Below the pieces are notes generated by a model, which saw only the letters and a list, made by a program, of their open reading frames with translations, searched no databases and was not told the DNA's origin. Both the position numbers and the translations under genes were made by a program. A stretch of DNA of 64,000 nucleotides from Shinisaurus crocodilurus. Lineage: Eukaryota > Chordata > Lepidosauria > Squamata > Shinisauridae. The stretch spans positions 8,757,434-8,821,433 of the forward strand of contig CM037883.1 of the NCBI GenBank assembly GCA_021292165.1, in the 5' to 3' direction. Within the stretch, counting starts at the first letter, position 1. Each line of letters begins with the position of its first letter. This document shows positions 53,470-62,889 of this stretch, piece after piece.

Positions 53470-54452
53470 GAACTCTAAGGCTTGCAGTCTGGGTGTATTC
53501 CTGCATTTAGCCAGGAACCTGGATGCCCGGATCTCAGCAGTGGCCAGGAGTGTGTTTGCATAGCTGAAGCTAGTGTGCCAACCGCACCCATTCCAAGAGA
53601 TGTCTGATCTGACCACGGCCACACATGCTTTAGTTACATCCCGTTTGGACTACTGTAATGTGCTGTACATGAGGCTGCCTTTGAAGCATGTTCAGAAACT
53701 TCAACTGGTCCAGAAAGCTGCAGGCTGACTAGTGATGCGCTGATGCTGGGAAGTCCGGCTCATTTGGGCTAAATGGACTTCCTGCCTGCTTCTGATCCCA
53801 TGATGGGAAGTGGGCCAAGTCAGGGGGTTATCTGTGCACTTCCTTCTCTAAGACAGGCTGTGGTTTGCACATTTTCTAAAGACACTAAGGAAATTTGTGT
53901 ACCTTTATGCGATTTGCTCAACTTTAAGCAAATTGCATAAATCACGGTAGTTTTCATGTTTTATGCAAATTAGCACCTGAAAAAGCATATGGATCTAGTA
54001 TGATTTGCATAAAATTGGCCAATTTGCACAACTTGTGTGAGATCCATGTGCTTTTTGAGTGCTGATTTGTGCAATGCATGCAAAATACTGTGATTTATGC
54101 AATTTGCTTAAAGTTATGCAGATTGCTCAAATGGTGCAATATGCACAAATTTTCTTAGCTTTCTAAAAAATAATAATTTTAAAAAATGCACAAACCGCAG
54201 CCCGTCTTAGAGACAGAAGTCCGTGAGCTGGCTCAACAACTCACATCATAGCAAGTCGGCACCAGCACAGGGCTGGCGAACCAAAATCCAGGGGGCTGAA
54301 ATCATGAAAATCCATCAGATTTTCACCGCTTATCAGATTTCTTGCACATCCCTAGCTGCAGCCAGTCTGCTGACTGAGGCTGGTTATGGGGAGCATGTGA
54401 GCTGATGCACACAAAGGCAGGGTATAAATCGAATGATAAAATGATAATAAAT
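53470..54452 (+). pseudogene. CR1/L2-type LINE split by a long palindrome
   Basis: ACSLGVFLHLARNLDARISA and VARSVFA (53470-53560), then DLTTATHALVTSRLDYCNVL and KHVQKLQLVQKAA (53600-53724). After the insertion comes SAASLLTEAGYGEHVS (54355-54405) and a 3' end AAAGGCAGGGTATAAATCG. Stop codons and a deletion before the tail make it dead. Confidence 0.85.
53730..54354. mobile_element. 625-bp AT-rich palindromic element in the LINE
   Basis: Starts TAGTGATGCGCTGATGC and ends TTGCACATCCCTA. Long arms: TGGTTTGCACATTTTCTAAAG, TTATGCGATTTGCTCAAC and AAATCACGGTAG-TTTTCATG on the left are mirrored by CAAAATACTGTGATTTATGC, TTTGCTTAAAG and AAAAATGCACAAACC on the right, with a centre near 54030. The host LINE word GCTGCAG flanks both sides (53717 and 54355), giving a 7-8 bp duplication, with five extra bases (CTGAC) at the left. 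Confidence 0.85.
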
Positions 54453-55230
54453 CTTGTCAATAGGATTATTACATTCATGCGGGGAAGGGGATGCCATCAA
54501 AAATGTGGCTTCAATAAAATTATTGGTGATCAACTATGCATTATTATTAACATCCATCCACTTATTATTATTTTAAAAACAACAACTCTGTGTTGAATGG
54601 AAGAAACAAAGGTCTTCTTGAGTGTCTTCTTCACTAATGACATTCCGAAATGCTTGATTCCTGGAAAGCAGGTCTTATCAGCTGAATGGTTTAAGAAAAG
54701 AGCCCTTAATGAGGAAGTCCATCTGATGGACTCCAATTAGCATGCTCTCTAGAGACTTAATATTGCCAGTGCTTTTCAAACTTTTTTTTCCCCCCTGCTC
54801 TTTCCAGGGGAACTCTGAAAGAGACTGCTGCAGGACTTGAATTTGCTTGGAGGAAATGAGAAACGGCAAGACCTTATAGTGAGTGGGTGGAAGGAGCTGT
54901 CATCATGGTCAAGATCACAGTGTATGTCCTCTGAAATGAGAAGGAGGGTTGTGGGGGGGGGGAGGTTGGGAAAAGGATGCACAGATGAGCTGGAGCATCA
55001 TTCCCTCTATTTCTGATGTTTGGGTGTCAGTGCCACTCTTTATGTAGCCAAGCCAAACAACCCAGACATAAGAGGGATGCATCAGCAAGCTCAGGGGAGC
55101 CCCAGGATATGTAGAAATATAGAAAAGGTAGGTGTGTGGGGGAGCGAAAGAAGATAACCCCTCCAGCCCCAAGAAAGGTGGGCTGAGTATGCCCAATGGC
55201 CACCAAAACTCGAACTAACTGTTTGGCAGT
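54453..55230. other. Unassigned DNA
   Basis: T/C run at 54781-54796 and G-run at 54952-54962. No gene or repeat recognised. Confidence 0.4.
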
Positions 55231-55248
55231 GGGTGGGTGGGTGGGTGT
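55231..55248 (+). repeat. (GGGT)n, predicted G-quadruplex
   Basis: Four G-triplets separated by single T loops, the textbook pattern for a very stable parallel quadruplex. Origin is probably a tetranucleotide microsatellite. Confidence 0.85.
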
Positions 55249-55400
55249 GAATGGAAAACCAGATGGGACGGGTATGGAATAGAGTATGCTGGAGCATTGA
55301 ACAGGAGCACTCCATACTGGAAGATTAGGTTGTCGCTTCCACTTGTTTCATGATTACTTCACCACCCATGTAGGTGGCCCTTACGTTTACTCTTTGGATG
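55249..55400. other. Unassigned DNA
   Basis: No feature recognised. Confidence 0.3.
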
Positions 55401-55408
55401 CTTTACTG

Positions 55409-55549
55409 CAGTGTTCTCCAACCTTGGGTCCCCGTCCCCAGATGTTTTTGGCCTACAACTCCCAGCATGCTCCAGCCAGCTATGCTGGCTGGGGCATGCT
55501 GGGAGTTTTAGGACAAAAACATCTGGGGACCCAAGGTTGGAGAACACTG
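55409..55549. mobile_element. 141-bp hairpin hAT MITE with perfect 8-bp duplication
   Basis: CAGTGTTCTCCAACCTTGGG mirrored by its complement at the right end. Flanks CTTTACTG on both sides (55401-55408, 55550-55557). The left arm has a CCCGTCCCCAG duplication absent from the right arm, and the centre CCAGCCAGCTATGCTGGCTGG is itself a perfect hairpin. Confidence 0.93.
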
Positions 55550-55557
55550 CTTTACTG

Positions 55558-56284
55558 GGATACCACAATTTCCTCCCTCTTTAGTTAGGAGGAAAGAGGA
55601 GCCCTGCCTGGATCACAGCAAAAGTCTATCTAGCCCACAGTCCTGATTCCTACAAAGGTCAGGTGATGCTTCCGAGAACGTAAGCTCCATTGAATTTAAC
55701 GCAGTTATGTGGGTACAGTCAGTGTTGCAGCCTGAATTCCATAAATCAATTACCCATCGTGTGAGAATGCCTTGAGAAGTCATGGTCAAACTCAAAACCT
55801 TTGGCTTTCAGATCGTACCTTGGGGGAAGGAACATCTGAATTCATGTTGGATTTTGCTGAGGGTGAAATTCACTGAAAACATAGGGAAGGACAGGATCGC
55901 CATGGGGAATATTGCTGATCTTCTTGGTGTTGGAAAGTCTGCTGTGGCTTACAGCAGATTTGCCTTATTAGAGAAAGTGTGGTACCACAGCATTTAGTAT
56001 TGGAGGGAATAAACACAGGCTTGAGCCAGTTTAGAAGAAGTTCAATCAACTTACTTTATTAATGCATTTATGTTGCCTGTACATACCTGATAAAAGATAA
56101 TAACCATTTAATGTTTCGTTTTGTTTTTTTAAATAAAATTATCAGAAGAGGAATAGGGAATAGGGTAGAATGGGGAATTTTGTGTGAAGAGAAATTAAAA
56201 GTGAATTTGGGATTCTTCTCAGGCAAAACAACTGAGGAATGTTGAGTAGGTTCCAAGTGTTGGTTAATAGGAACATGCCTGCAG
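55558..56284. other. Unassigned DNA with a MITE scrap
   Basis: 55680-55745 (CGTAAGCTCCATTGAATTTA, GTGTTGCAGCCTG) is a decayed AATCCTATA-type MITE. The rest is unrecognised; the frame 55782-55997 has no homology I know. Confidence 0.4.
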
Positions 56285-56487
56285 ATGCTCCGCAAATTGT
56301 GGCCACTTTGGGAGTAGCTTAAGGCATTTTCTACGTAAACAGCGGCCCCGGAAGTCACTTCCCCAGCTCGATTCAGGAGAATGGAGATCGAGCCGGGGAA
56401 GAAGTAAGTGGGATGGAGTTTGGGGGGTTGAACCCAGCTAGTCCTCCAGATTTCCACTCCCTGAACGAAATCCTCATATACCCCTAC
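56285..56487. mobile_element. Half copy of the 398-bp hairpin hAT element
   Basis: Starts at the palindrome centre (GCAAATTGTGGCCAC), then GCTTAAGGCATTTTCTACG, GAAGTCACTTCCCCAGCTCG, GATCGAGCCGGGGAAG and GGGGGGTTGAACCCAGC. It ends CCTCATATACCCCTA. Equivalent to the right half of 36592-36991; the left arm is missing. Confidence 0.78.
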
Positions 56488-57309
56488 CACTAAATATTTC
56501 TGAAATGTCCACAATGCAAATTTGTTTGATGAAATAGTAATAAATGTTGCATGCATTCTGCAGGTATGTTCCCGACTGCCCATCTGAACATTACTCAGTC
56601 AGGTGAAGAGGGGCATTTCACACATGTGCAACTTCCCCATGCTCAGACTTGCACACCTACCTGCCACTGCACAGTCCTTTCTCCCCAGTCTGACAATCTT
56701 ACATCACAACCCCCTGCTTTCTTACCTGCTCCTTTACCTCATGGTTCTATATTACTATTATTCCACAGGGATTGAAAGCTTCCTGCATGTACAAAACTCT
56801 CATACCATTGGAAAGGGCTCTATCCCTGCCTTCATCCTCCTGATATGCTAGTTTTCTACAGGCAGAGAGCTGCTGCTGTTGTTGCTGACTGTGAGGTGGC
56901 ATTCACAACTGCAATCCCCCCTCCCCCTGCATGACTCTGTCCCAGGAAGACTGTGCCATGAAACTTTTAAACAGTGTAGACCAGCACTTAGCTTCAGAGT
57001 GATGGATTTAGGTAGATGTTCTGGAACTTGATGACACTAACTTGTGCTTTAATAGGTATCATATTCAGGAAGAGGATGTATGGCACATTCTGCTCAATCC
57101 TTGGCTTGTTTTATGATGAACTGATTGGTAAAGTAACAAGGTTATTGGGTAGGCCTCTCAACTGATACTTTTTTATGACCACAACAGAAATATGTCAGCT
57201 GTAAATTAAATTATTCCAGCAAAGCCTCAGTAGATTTGCTTCGCAGGAGTTCATCTGAGAAGTGAGAACTCCTTTGTCCAAAGATCTCCCAAGAGTGAGG
57301 GAAGAACTT
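56488..57309. other. Unassigned DNA
   Basis: No feature recognised; overlapping plus-strand frames 56551-56851 lack any domain. Confidence 0.35.
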
Positions 57310-57430
57310 TTATTTATTTATTGCATTTATATCCTGCCTTTCTACCATCGTGGAACTCAAGGTGGCTACATGCAGTTCCCAGGTGATCTCCACTCCAAGC
57401 ACTGACCAGACCCAGACTTCCTTAGCTTCA
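57310..57430 (-). mobile_element. tRNA SINE-like 3' fragment
   Basis: TTTATTTATTTATTGCATTT, ATATCCTGCCTTTCTACC and AACTCAAGGTGGCTACATG are the reverse of a SINE/L2-type tail and body. Head lost or replaced. Confidence 0.6.
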
Positions 57431-57649
57431 GCAAGGTGGCTGCCTCATGTGCCACGCCCTGGAACCTTTCCTTTACAAGAGACATGATAGTGACACCAAC
57501 AAATGGTAATCCATGTTGAGTTCTCCCCTTCCCTCTCCGTAATGTGCAATGTGACACTTATTTTAGGTTATGATGTCATAATATCACATCAGTCTCTGCC
57601 ACCATTCATGGAGTAATGCATCATGTCTTGATGTCGCAACACAGGTTAA

Positions 57650-58470
57650 GGCTGAATTCAAAACTTCCTTTGAAATGTGCTCAGAAACAGGCTGGAAACC
57701 TGTGTAATATGGTCAGCAAAGCACACACCAGAAATCTGGCCACCACATACTGCAATAGCTGTAGTTCCCAAATACTGTTCAAGGGTGGCTCCATGTAGAG
57801 CACATTGCAGTCATCTAGATGGGAAGTGATTAAGGCATGACTCACTGTGGCCACTTCTGCCTTCCGCAGGAAGAGGCACAACTGGCACATTAGCCGAAGC
57901 TGGGCAAACTAGGGATGTATGAGAAATTCATTTGTTTGTTTTATTAGGGTTTCCCCGGTTTTCACCTCCCCAACTGAACATAGACTCGAATGCAATCTGT
58001 TGTCGAAGTCCATCAATTTCCCAGCTTGCAGTGTGATTCACCGACCAAAAAAAAAGTGTTCGACAGCATGCATACATTTGGAAAATGTGCATGGAAAAAT
58101 GTGTACTTTTCAAAGATGTGCACAAACATATTTTGGGTGAAGAATGTGCATGTTTCAAAGATGGGACCAATATATGCAAACATTTTGGGGGAAAAAATAT
58201 ATGAATGAAAATACACATGAATTTTGATGTGGGGGGAAAAAAGCACAATCTGATACAGACACAAGATGGAACGAGCTTTGAGGTGGAATTTGGAGAACTT
58301 CAACAAGCTCAAGTTTGGGTTGTTGTACACACATCCCTAGCAAAGGCACTCCTGGCCACCTGACCTTCCAGGAGCAATGCTAGGTCCAGAGGCACCTCTG
58401 AACTGTGAACCTGATCAGCTATCATGTCTCCCCTTGATCTTCTCATCTCCTTTCTCTCTTTGGCCACCAA
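57650..58470 (-). pseudogene. CR1/L2-type LINE split by a MITE
   Basis: Upstream half (58340-58430): SSEVPLDLALLLEGQVARSA. Downstream half (57660-57905): AQLRLMCQLCLFLRKAEVAT, VSHALITSHLDDCNVLYMEP and WELQLLQYVVARFLV. The join VARSAFA/QLRL is continuous in other family members, so the 430-bp element at 57910 interrupted one copy. Confidence 0.85.
57910..58339. mobile_element. 430-bp TAGGGATG-ended element in the LINE
   Basis: TAGGGATGTATGAGAAATTC at left; GTTGTACACACATCCCTA at right. Interior TGCATACATTTGGAAAATGTGC-type repeats and AATTTGGAGAACTTCAACAAG. Flank GCAAAC at left versus GCAAAGGC at right; comparison with the uninterrupted LINE suggests a GCAAAGGC duplication with a small left-side deletion. 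Typical hAT size of duplication. Confidence 0.8.
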
Positions 58471-58704
58471 TGTATTATTGTTTACAGTTCCGTGCAATTT
58501 GCTATGCACATTGATGATAGTGCTAACAACAGCAACAACTGGTGTTAAAGCCTAATCACAATATACAGAGCATTTAAGAGCAATATTGCTTACTGAGAAT
58601 TTGTCAGATAACTTCCAAACATACAGACCAGGTCTTTCAGGAACGGACCAAATGTATTTTTTGAAGGCAAGTTTCTACGGCCAAATAATTCATAGCTGAT
58701 CTGC
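58471..58704. other. Unassigned DNA
   Basis: No feature recognised. Confidence 0.3.
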
Positions 58705-58724
58705 AAAAAAAAAAAAAAAAAAAA
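58705..58724 (+). repeat. Poly(A)20 tract
   Basis: Homopolymer with no recognisable retrocopy upstream and no AATAAA hexamer in the right place. Confidence 0.9.
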
Positions 58725-59234
58725 GGAATGTCTATAGCAAAGGGAATGTGTAGGAAGGAACGATCTTTTCAAGGAGAAGGGAACCCCTGTTGGAAAAGGA
58801 TAGAGGACAATGTTTACTTTTCTCTCTGTTTTCTGTATCATTATTGTGCCCTCTCGTGGAATTTGTAGCTCATTGCGTGCCATCCCTGTTGCACACAATG
58901 CAACACAAGTTGTTATAACAGTTTTTTTGTGTGTGTTCTCTCTCTCTGCGTGTCCAGATTATGAAAACATTTTGCCTGATTAAATTATGAAAATTAAGCT
59001 CATTTGTGTACCGATGCCAATGGATGCAATTGGCAGGGGATATCCAGTGACTTCCAGCTGAGATGTCAGCTCAGTTTTTAATCCTGTGAAGCTTAGGTGG
59101 GGGAAAGAGGCCAGATATTTAGAAGCACCGGTGATAGATGGATAAGGCAAGGTAAGGAGGAGAAGGCAGAAGTGTGGGGATTATGGTGAGAATGACGTCA
59201 GAGGCAGCCTGCGCTGCCCCCTTACCTTTGCCTG
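58725..59234. other. Unique DNA, candidate conserved stretch 58955-59095
   Basis: GATTAAATTATGAAAATTAAG and CCAATGGATGCAATTGGCAG give TAAT and inverted CCAAT/ATTGG words in a repeat-poor area. Regulatory role is speculative. Confidence 0.25.
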
Positions 59235-59328
59235 CCTTACAGTGCAATCATACACATCTACTCAGAAACAAGACATGTACTTTAATGAGGCTTACTCCCA
59301 TAAAAAGCAGGTATAGGGATTGCAGCCT
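59235..59328. mobile_element. Small palindromic MITE (AATCATACA/TCTACTCAG type)
   Basis: TTACAGTGCAATCATACAC, ATCTACTCAGAAACAAGAC, GAGGCTTACTCCCAT and AGGGATTGCAGCC are in canonical order. Confidence 0.7.
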
Positions 59329-60180
59329 CATCTGATGGTTTTAGAAGGCTATGCATTTGCTAACATTAGGATGGAGGGAGAGAAGGGCTACCCCCACCCA
59401 CAGAGTCTAGGTATGTGATATACGGAAGAAAACAGGAAATAGGCTGAAATTTTCCCCTTCACCCATGGTGTTATGAGGCTGTGGGCAAAAGCTAGGAAGC
59501 TCCTAGATGTTGTTGCAAGGTCAATAATGGTGGGGCTTATTTGGGGCAACATTTATGTGTGCTTCGTTTTTGATACAAGCATGCGGAAGAGATGGTATCC
59601 CCAGCCTTCCTGCATTTCTATGCACGGCAGTTCGATGTCTGAAGGATGGAGCACTTACGTCATTGAAGGAGCTTTCTTTTTATATATTTGCAACAGAAGA
59701 GATTGATTCCCCCTTGTACATGTTCAAAAACACTGAAGCAGCTCAGTGGATAATTATAATAAATTGCTCTAAGTGGGATGGGTGCTATTATCTCACATTA
59801 GGCAATCTTGTCGTGAGCATCAGATAATTTTAAAATTGTATTTAAATGAGGATTAAATAAAGATGTTAAAAAGTAAGTGTAGGTAAATGAAGCATATCTG
59901 GGCCCTGGAAAGGAAGAAAAGAAAGAGAAAAGTAAAAGAGATGTAATTGAAATCACTTAAAATAAGTCATGTTCCCTAAGTTAATTTCCAGAAATTCATC
60001 ACTAATATTATGTATCTTAAACAAGGACTCAGATTATATCTACTAAAGTAGATTCTTGAATTGAATCAAGGAAGACAGAAATTTTGGAATGTAGGCGGGG
60101 CGAAACAAAGCAAGAGAAAAGAGACATAGAGAATCTTTATGTCAACCATCCAAGCTGATGCCCTCTTATGTTAGAGACAA
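59329..60180. other. Unassigned DNA
   Basis: Plus-strand frames at 59473-59827 are not supported by any homology. No repeat recognised. Confidence 0.35.
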
Positions 60181-60256
60181 TTAGCCATGCTGGCTGGGGA
60201 TGATGGAAGTTGCAGTACAGCACACTGAGAGGGCACCAGCCTGGGGAAAGCTGTTC
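60181..60256. mobile_element. hAT-type MITE arm
   Basis: TTAGCCATGCTGGCTGGGG, GATGATGGAAGTTGCAGTAC and AGAGGGCACCAGCCTGGGG match one arm of the AACTCCCATCATCC hairpin family. Confidence 0.7.
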
Positions 60257-60298
60257 TACGTGAATACTTTGGATGGAGCTGCAGGGAAAGACAAATCT

Positions 60299-60427
60299 TT
60301 CCCCAATCCAGTGCCCTCCACATGTGTTGGGCTACAACTCCCATCACCCCTGCCAATGGCCATCATGGCTGGGGATGATGGGGTTTGTCGTTGAATGCAT
60401 CTGGAGGACTCCAGGTTGAGGAAGGCT
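60299..60427. mobile_element. hAT-type hairpin MITE, both arms
   Basis: CCAGTGCCCTCCACATGTG, GGGCTACAACTCCCATCACC, then inverted GGGGATGATGGGGTTTGTCG and CTGGAGGACTCCAGGTTGAG. 42 bp after the previous arm. Confidence 0.75.
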
Positions 60428-60772
60428 GGCATATAATGCTACCTGCTGCTATCGCCAGGAGAGAAATGAAGCCCCAACATTGGGTTGTGCAAAGTAGGGG
60501 GGGGCAGTAGGCCGGTCAGGATCTACTGGTCAGGTCTCAGGTGATTTGCAGTAAATTGGCAAGGGTTTTTGTCTCCCAGCTATTCAACACCAGCAGCAAC
60601 AACAATAAAATCACCTCCCACCCCACAAGGCTTCCGCTATTAAGAAAGCTTGGCGTAACCAGGTGTGGACTTTTTTGTGAAAGGACTGTGAGTTCAGTTC
60701 AGTTGATACCGCAAGCAAATTCCTAGGTGTAGGCTCAGAATATGCTCAGAGGTACTCTTTTCTTTAATTCAA
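60428..60772. other. Unassigned DNA
   Basis: No feature recognised. Confidence 0.3.
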
Positions 60773-60857
60773 AGTGTACGTCTTTTCCACCTCTGGTTGG
60801 TGGATTTTGAGTGTAAGTGTACATCTTTTCACCTCTGGTTGGTGGATTTTGAGGTTC
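60773..60857. repeat. 43-bp tandem duplication
   Basis: AGTGTACGTCTTTTCCACCT... recurs 43 bp later as AGTGTACATCTTTTCACC..., both followed by GGTTGGTGGATTTTGAG. Two units, about 95 percent alike. Confidence 0.92.
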
Positions 60858-60944
60858 TAGGAAGAAAACTAATAAACAAGAATGTAGATGTGACAAGCCT
60901 GAAGTCTACCCACTCCAGGGATATATGAGAATATTTTGTTTCTC

Positions 60945-61365
60945 ATTGCAAAACATTCAAACAAGCCCTCTTCTTAACCATGAACATGAATGTGTGCAAA
61001 TTGTGGACATTTCTGGAGAAAATGTATCTGTATTTCCAAAGATGCGACCCCCCCTTTTCAAAACATGCACCATTTTGAAAAAAATGTGCTTTTTTTAAAT
61101 GCACATTTTTCAAAACGGATGCTTTTTCACACTAGCATGGGGGAAAGTACACATTTTGGGTGCACACTTTAAATAATATATATTTGTATATTATTTATAT
61201 ATTTTTTCCTAGTTAAAAAAAAAAAGCTCATTTTCCCCATTTGGGGTGGGGGGTAGGAAAGGTACTCACATTCAGGAATATGAATGAGGTGAACTGACTC
61301 AGCTTCAGGGAGGAATTTGGAGAACCTCGACAAGCTTGAACATTGCATGTTTTTTTTCCTATCCC
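60945..61365. mobile_element. TGCAC-rich MITE, degenerate ends
   Basis: AACATGCACCATTTTG, TTAAATGCACATTTTTC, AAAGTACACATTTTGGG and GGAATTTGGAGAACCTCGAC match the 57910 element. The right end reads TTTCCTATCCCTG; the left is unclear. Confidence 0.55.
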
Positions 61366-61431
61366 TGCCCCAGACCAGGTGTAAAGTCTACCATAGTCAA
61401 GAAATCACAAAAGCTATGCAGAGGATGTTGG

Positions 61432-61795
61432 TGTTATAGCAGAGTCAGCGGTAGCAGTAGCGTCAGTGGTCCAGTAAAGAATACATTCCAGCATTTAGGT
61501 CCTTCTAAAATATTTAATCCAAAGCATAAAGAGAACTATATACAGGATACATTGTTACCTGCTCCTCACAGCCACAGTGAGAGAGAGCGATTACACTGCA
61601 GAGCTAGGCTTTATACCATAAAACACCTCCCACATGCTTACATGGATTATTACCACCTGTAGCAAGGGAGTAGGCTGCCTCTCAAGGACACACCTGCATT
61701 CAAGCTCATTCCAGGTCTTTGGTTAGAATACACCAACAGCCCTCTTACTTGGAATGACGTCTTGAATAATTTTCTGTTTAATCTATTCAGTGACA
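61432..61795 (-). mobile_element. Putative Ty1/copia LTR
   Basis: Bounded by TGTTATAG at one side and GTGACA at the other (TG...CA ends). It lies immediately 3' of the copia RNase H fragment at the spacing expected for a 3' LTR. On the minus strand it holds a TATA-like box (GGTATAAAGCC, about 61608-61618) downstream of a promoter-like stretch. A short purine run (GATGGACTAGG) sits just upstream, where a polypurine tract should be. 364 bp. No second LTR is in the window, so identity of the ends is unproven. Confidence 0.6.
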
Positions 61796-62170
61796 CCTAG
61801 TCCATCAACTAGCATTTTATGTTTTACAGCAGATAATGGCTTTGTAGATACTTCTGCCAACATATTTTTGGATAGGACAATAATGTAATTTAATCCAATT
61901 CTTCTGGATACAATCCTTTACATGTGTATAACGTATGTCAATATGTTTTGTTCTAGGTCTACATTTCTCAGACTTAGCCATGGTTCTACATGCTTGATTG
62001 TCCTCATATATTGTTACAGTTTCTGAAATATTCAAGTTCATATCTTCAAACAGTTGTTTAAACCATTCTAACTCATTACAAGCTAAAGATAGACTGACAA
62101 ATTCACCAACAGAGGATGCCCAATGCTCTGAGTCTGGGTGTCTATGGGCTATTTTCTGTAAAACAATTTG
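61796..62170 (-). pseudogene. Ty1/copia-type polyprotein, RNase H end
   Basis: One minus-strand frame is open from about 62165 to 61817. In order it gives SVGEFVSLSLACNELEWFKQ, TVTIYEDNQACRTMAKSE and RTKHIDIRYTHVKDCIQK, then KLHYCPIQKYVG. These are the diagnostic RNase H blocks of copia-type Pol: E-x-E/Y-x-S-L-S, Y-x-D-N-Q-A, K-H-I-D-(I/V)-R-Y and Y-x-P/I. The final A-D-x-L-T-K block is replaced by GRSIYKA, so a catalytic aspartate is lost. Integrase and RT are not recognisable upstream; 5' truncated. Confidence 0.85.
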
Positions 62171-62889
62171 GGGAGTTAATTATTTCCCAAATCCTCAGTA
62201 TGGGTTCCCAATGTCCCTACCAATTTGGCCTAGTCCAATGTCTACCACGCACCTTGTAGAAGAGAATAACAAACAACTGCTTCTCAAAGGACAACTCCTA
62301 CATTCGGTGTTGTAGGATATATGTCCTGCAACTAATGAGCCATAAAAAATATTTACAGGTCCAGCTACCTAATTGCACACAACCATTAATGCAAATTGAA
62401 ACAAAGTGAGCTCTCATATGTTAACGAGCATTTTGACCGTTCTGTGAAAGACGGTGTCCCAGTGCTTGAAAGTTAAAAAATGGTTGCAACTGAAAGGCAA
62501 TGTCTATCAACAGGTCAGCTTCTGTTTGGGTGGAAGGATGCAGATTCATCAGATGAAGAGTTCTAGCTTAATATACAGCTTTGCATAAGTGGGACACCAG
62601 CAGAAATTGTCGCACTAAGAAATGTCCTCCTGCTTCTTCTTAGGGATTTACAAATCAGCAAAACTCATGGTTGTCAAGGTTCTTTGAATTCCCGCTTAAT
62701 TTGTCTTGTGTCCATATCAGATTGCAAGCTTTGTGGGGTTTTTGTTTACATGAAAATTTGTACATTTTAAATATTTTAAATACATAAATATAATAAAAAT
62801 TGATAGTGGGACATATAACAGGGCCTCCGAAGATGATCTCAAGCTACAGGCAGGCCCATATGGTTTCAGGTTTTTTTCCTACTAGGCTA
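62171..62889. other. Unassigned DNA next to the copia remnant
   Basis: Could include unrecognisable upstream copia sequence (62171-62320), but no motif supports it. The rest is AT-rich. Confidence 0.35.

Noticed and set aside
56068..56583. 171-codon minus-strand frame
   Set aside because: Covers the half-hairpin element and AT-rich flanks; no homology.
58705..58724. Processed pseudogene tail
   Set aside because: No coding or transcript-like sequence precedes the A20 run and no target duplication was found.
60945..61180. CRISPR-like array from recurrent TGCACATTTT words
   Set aside because: Spacing and repeat length are irregular and the sequence is a eukaryotic MITE; CRISPR is not expected in vertebrate DNA.
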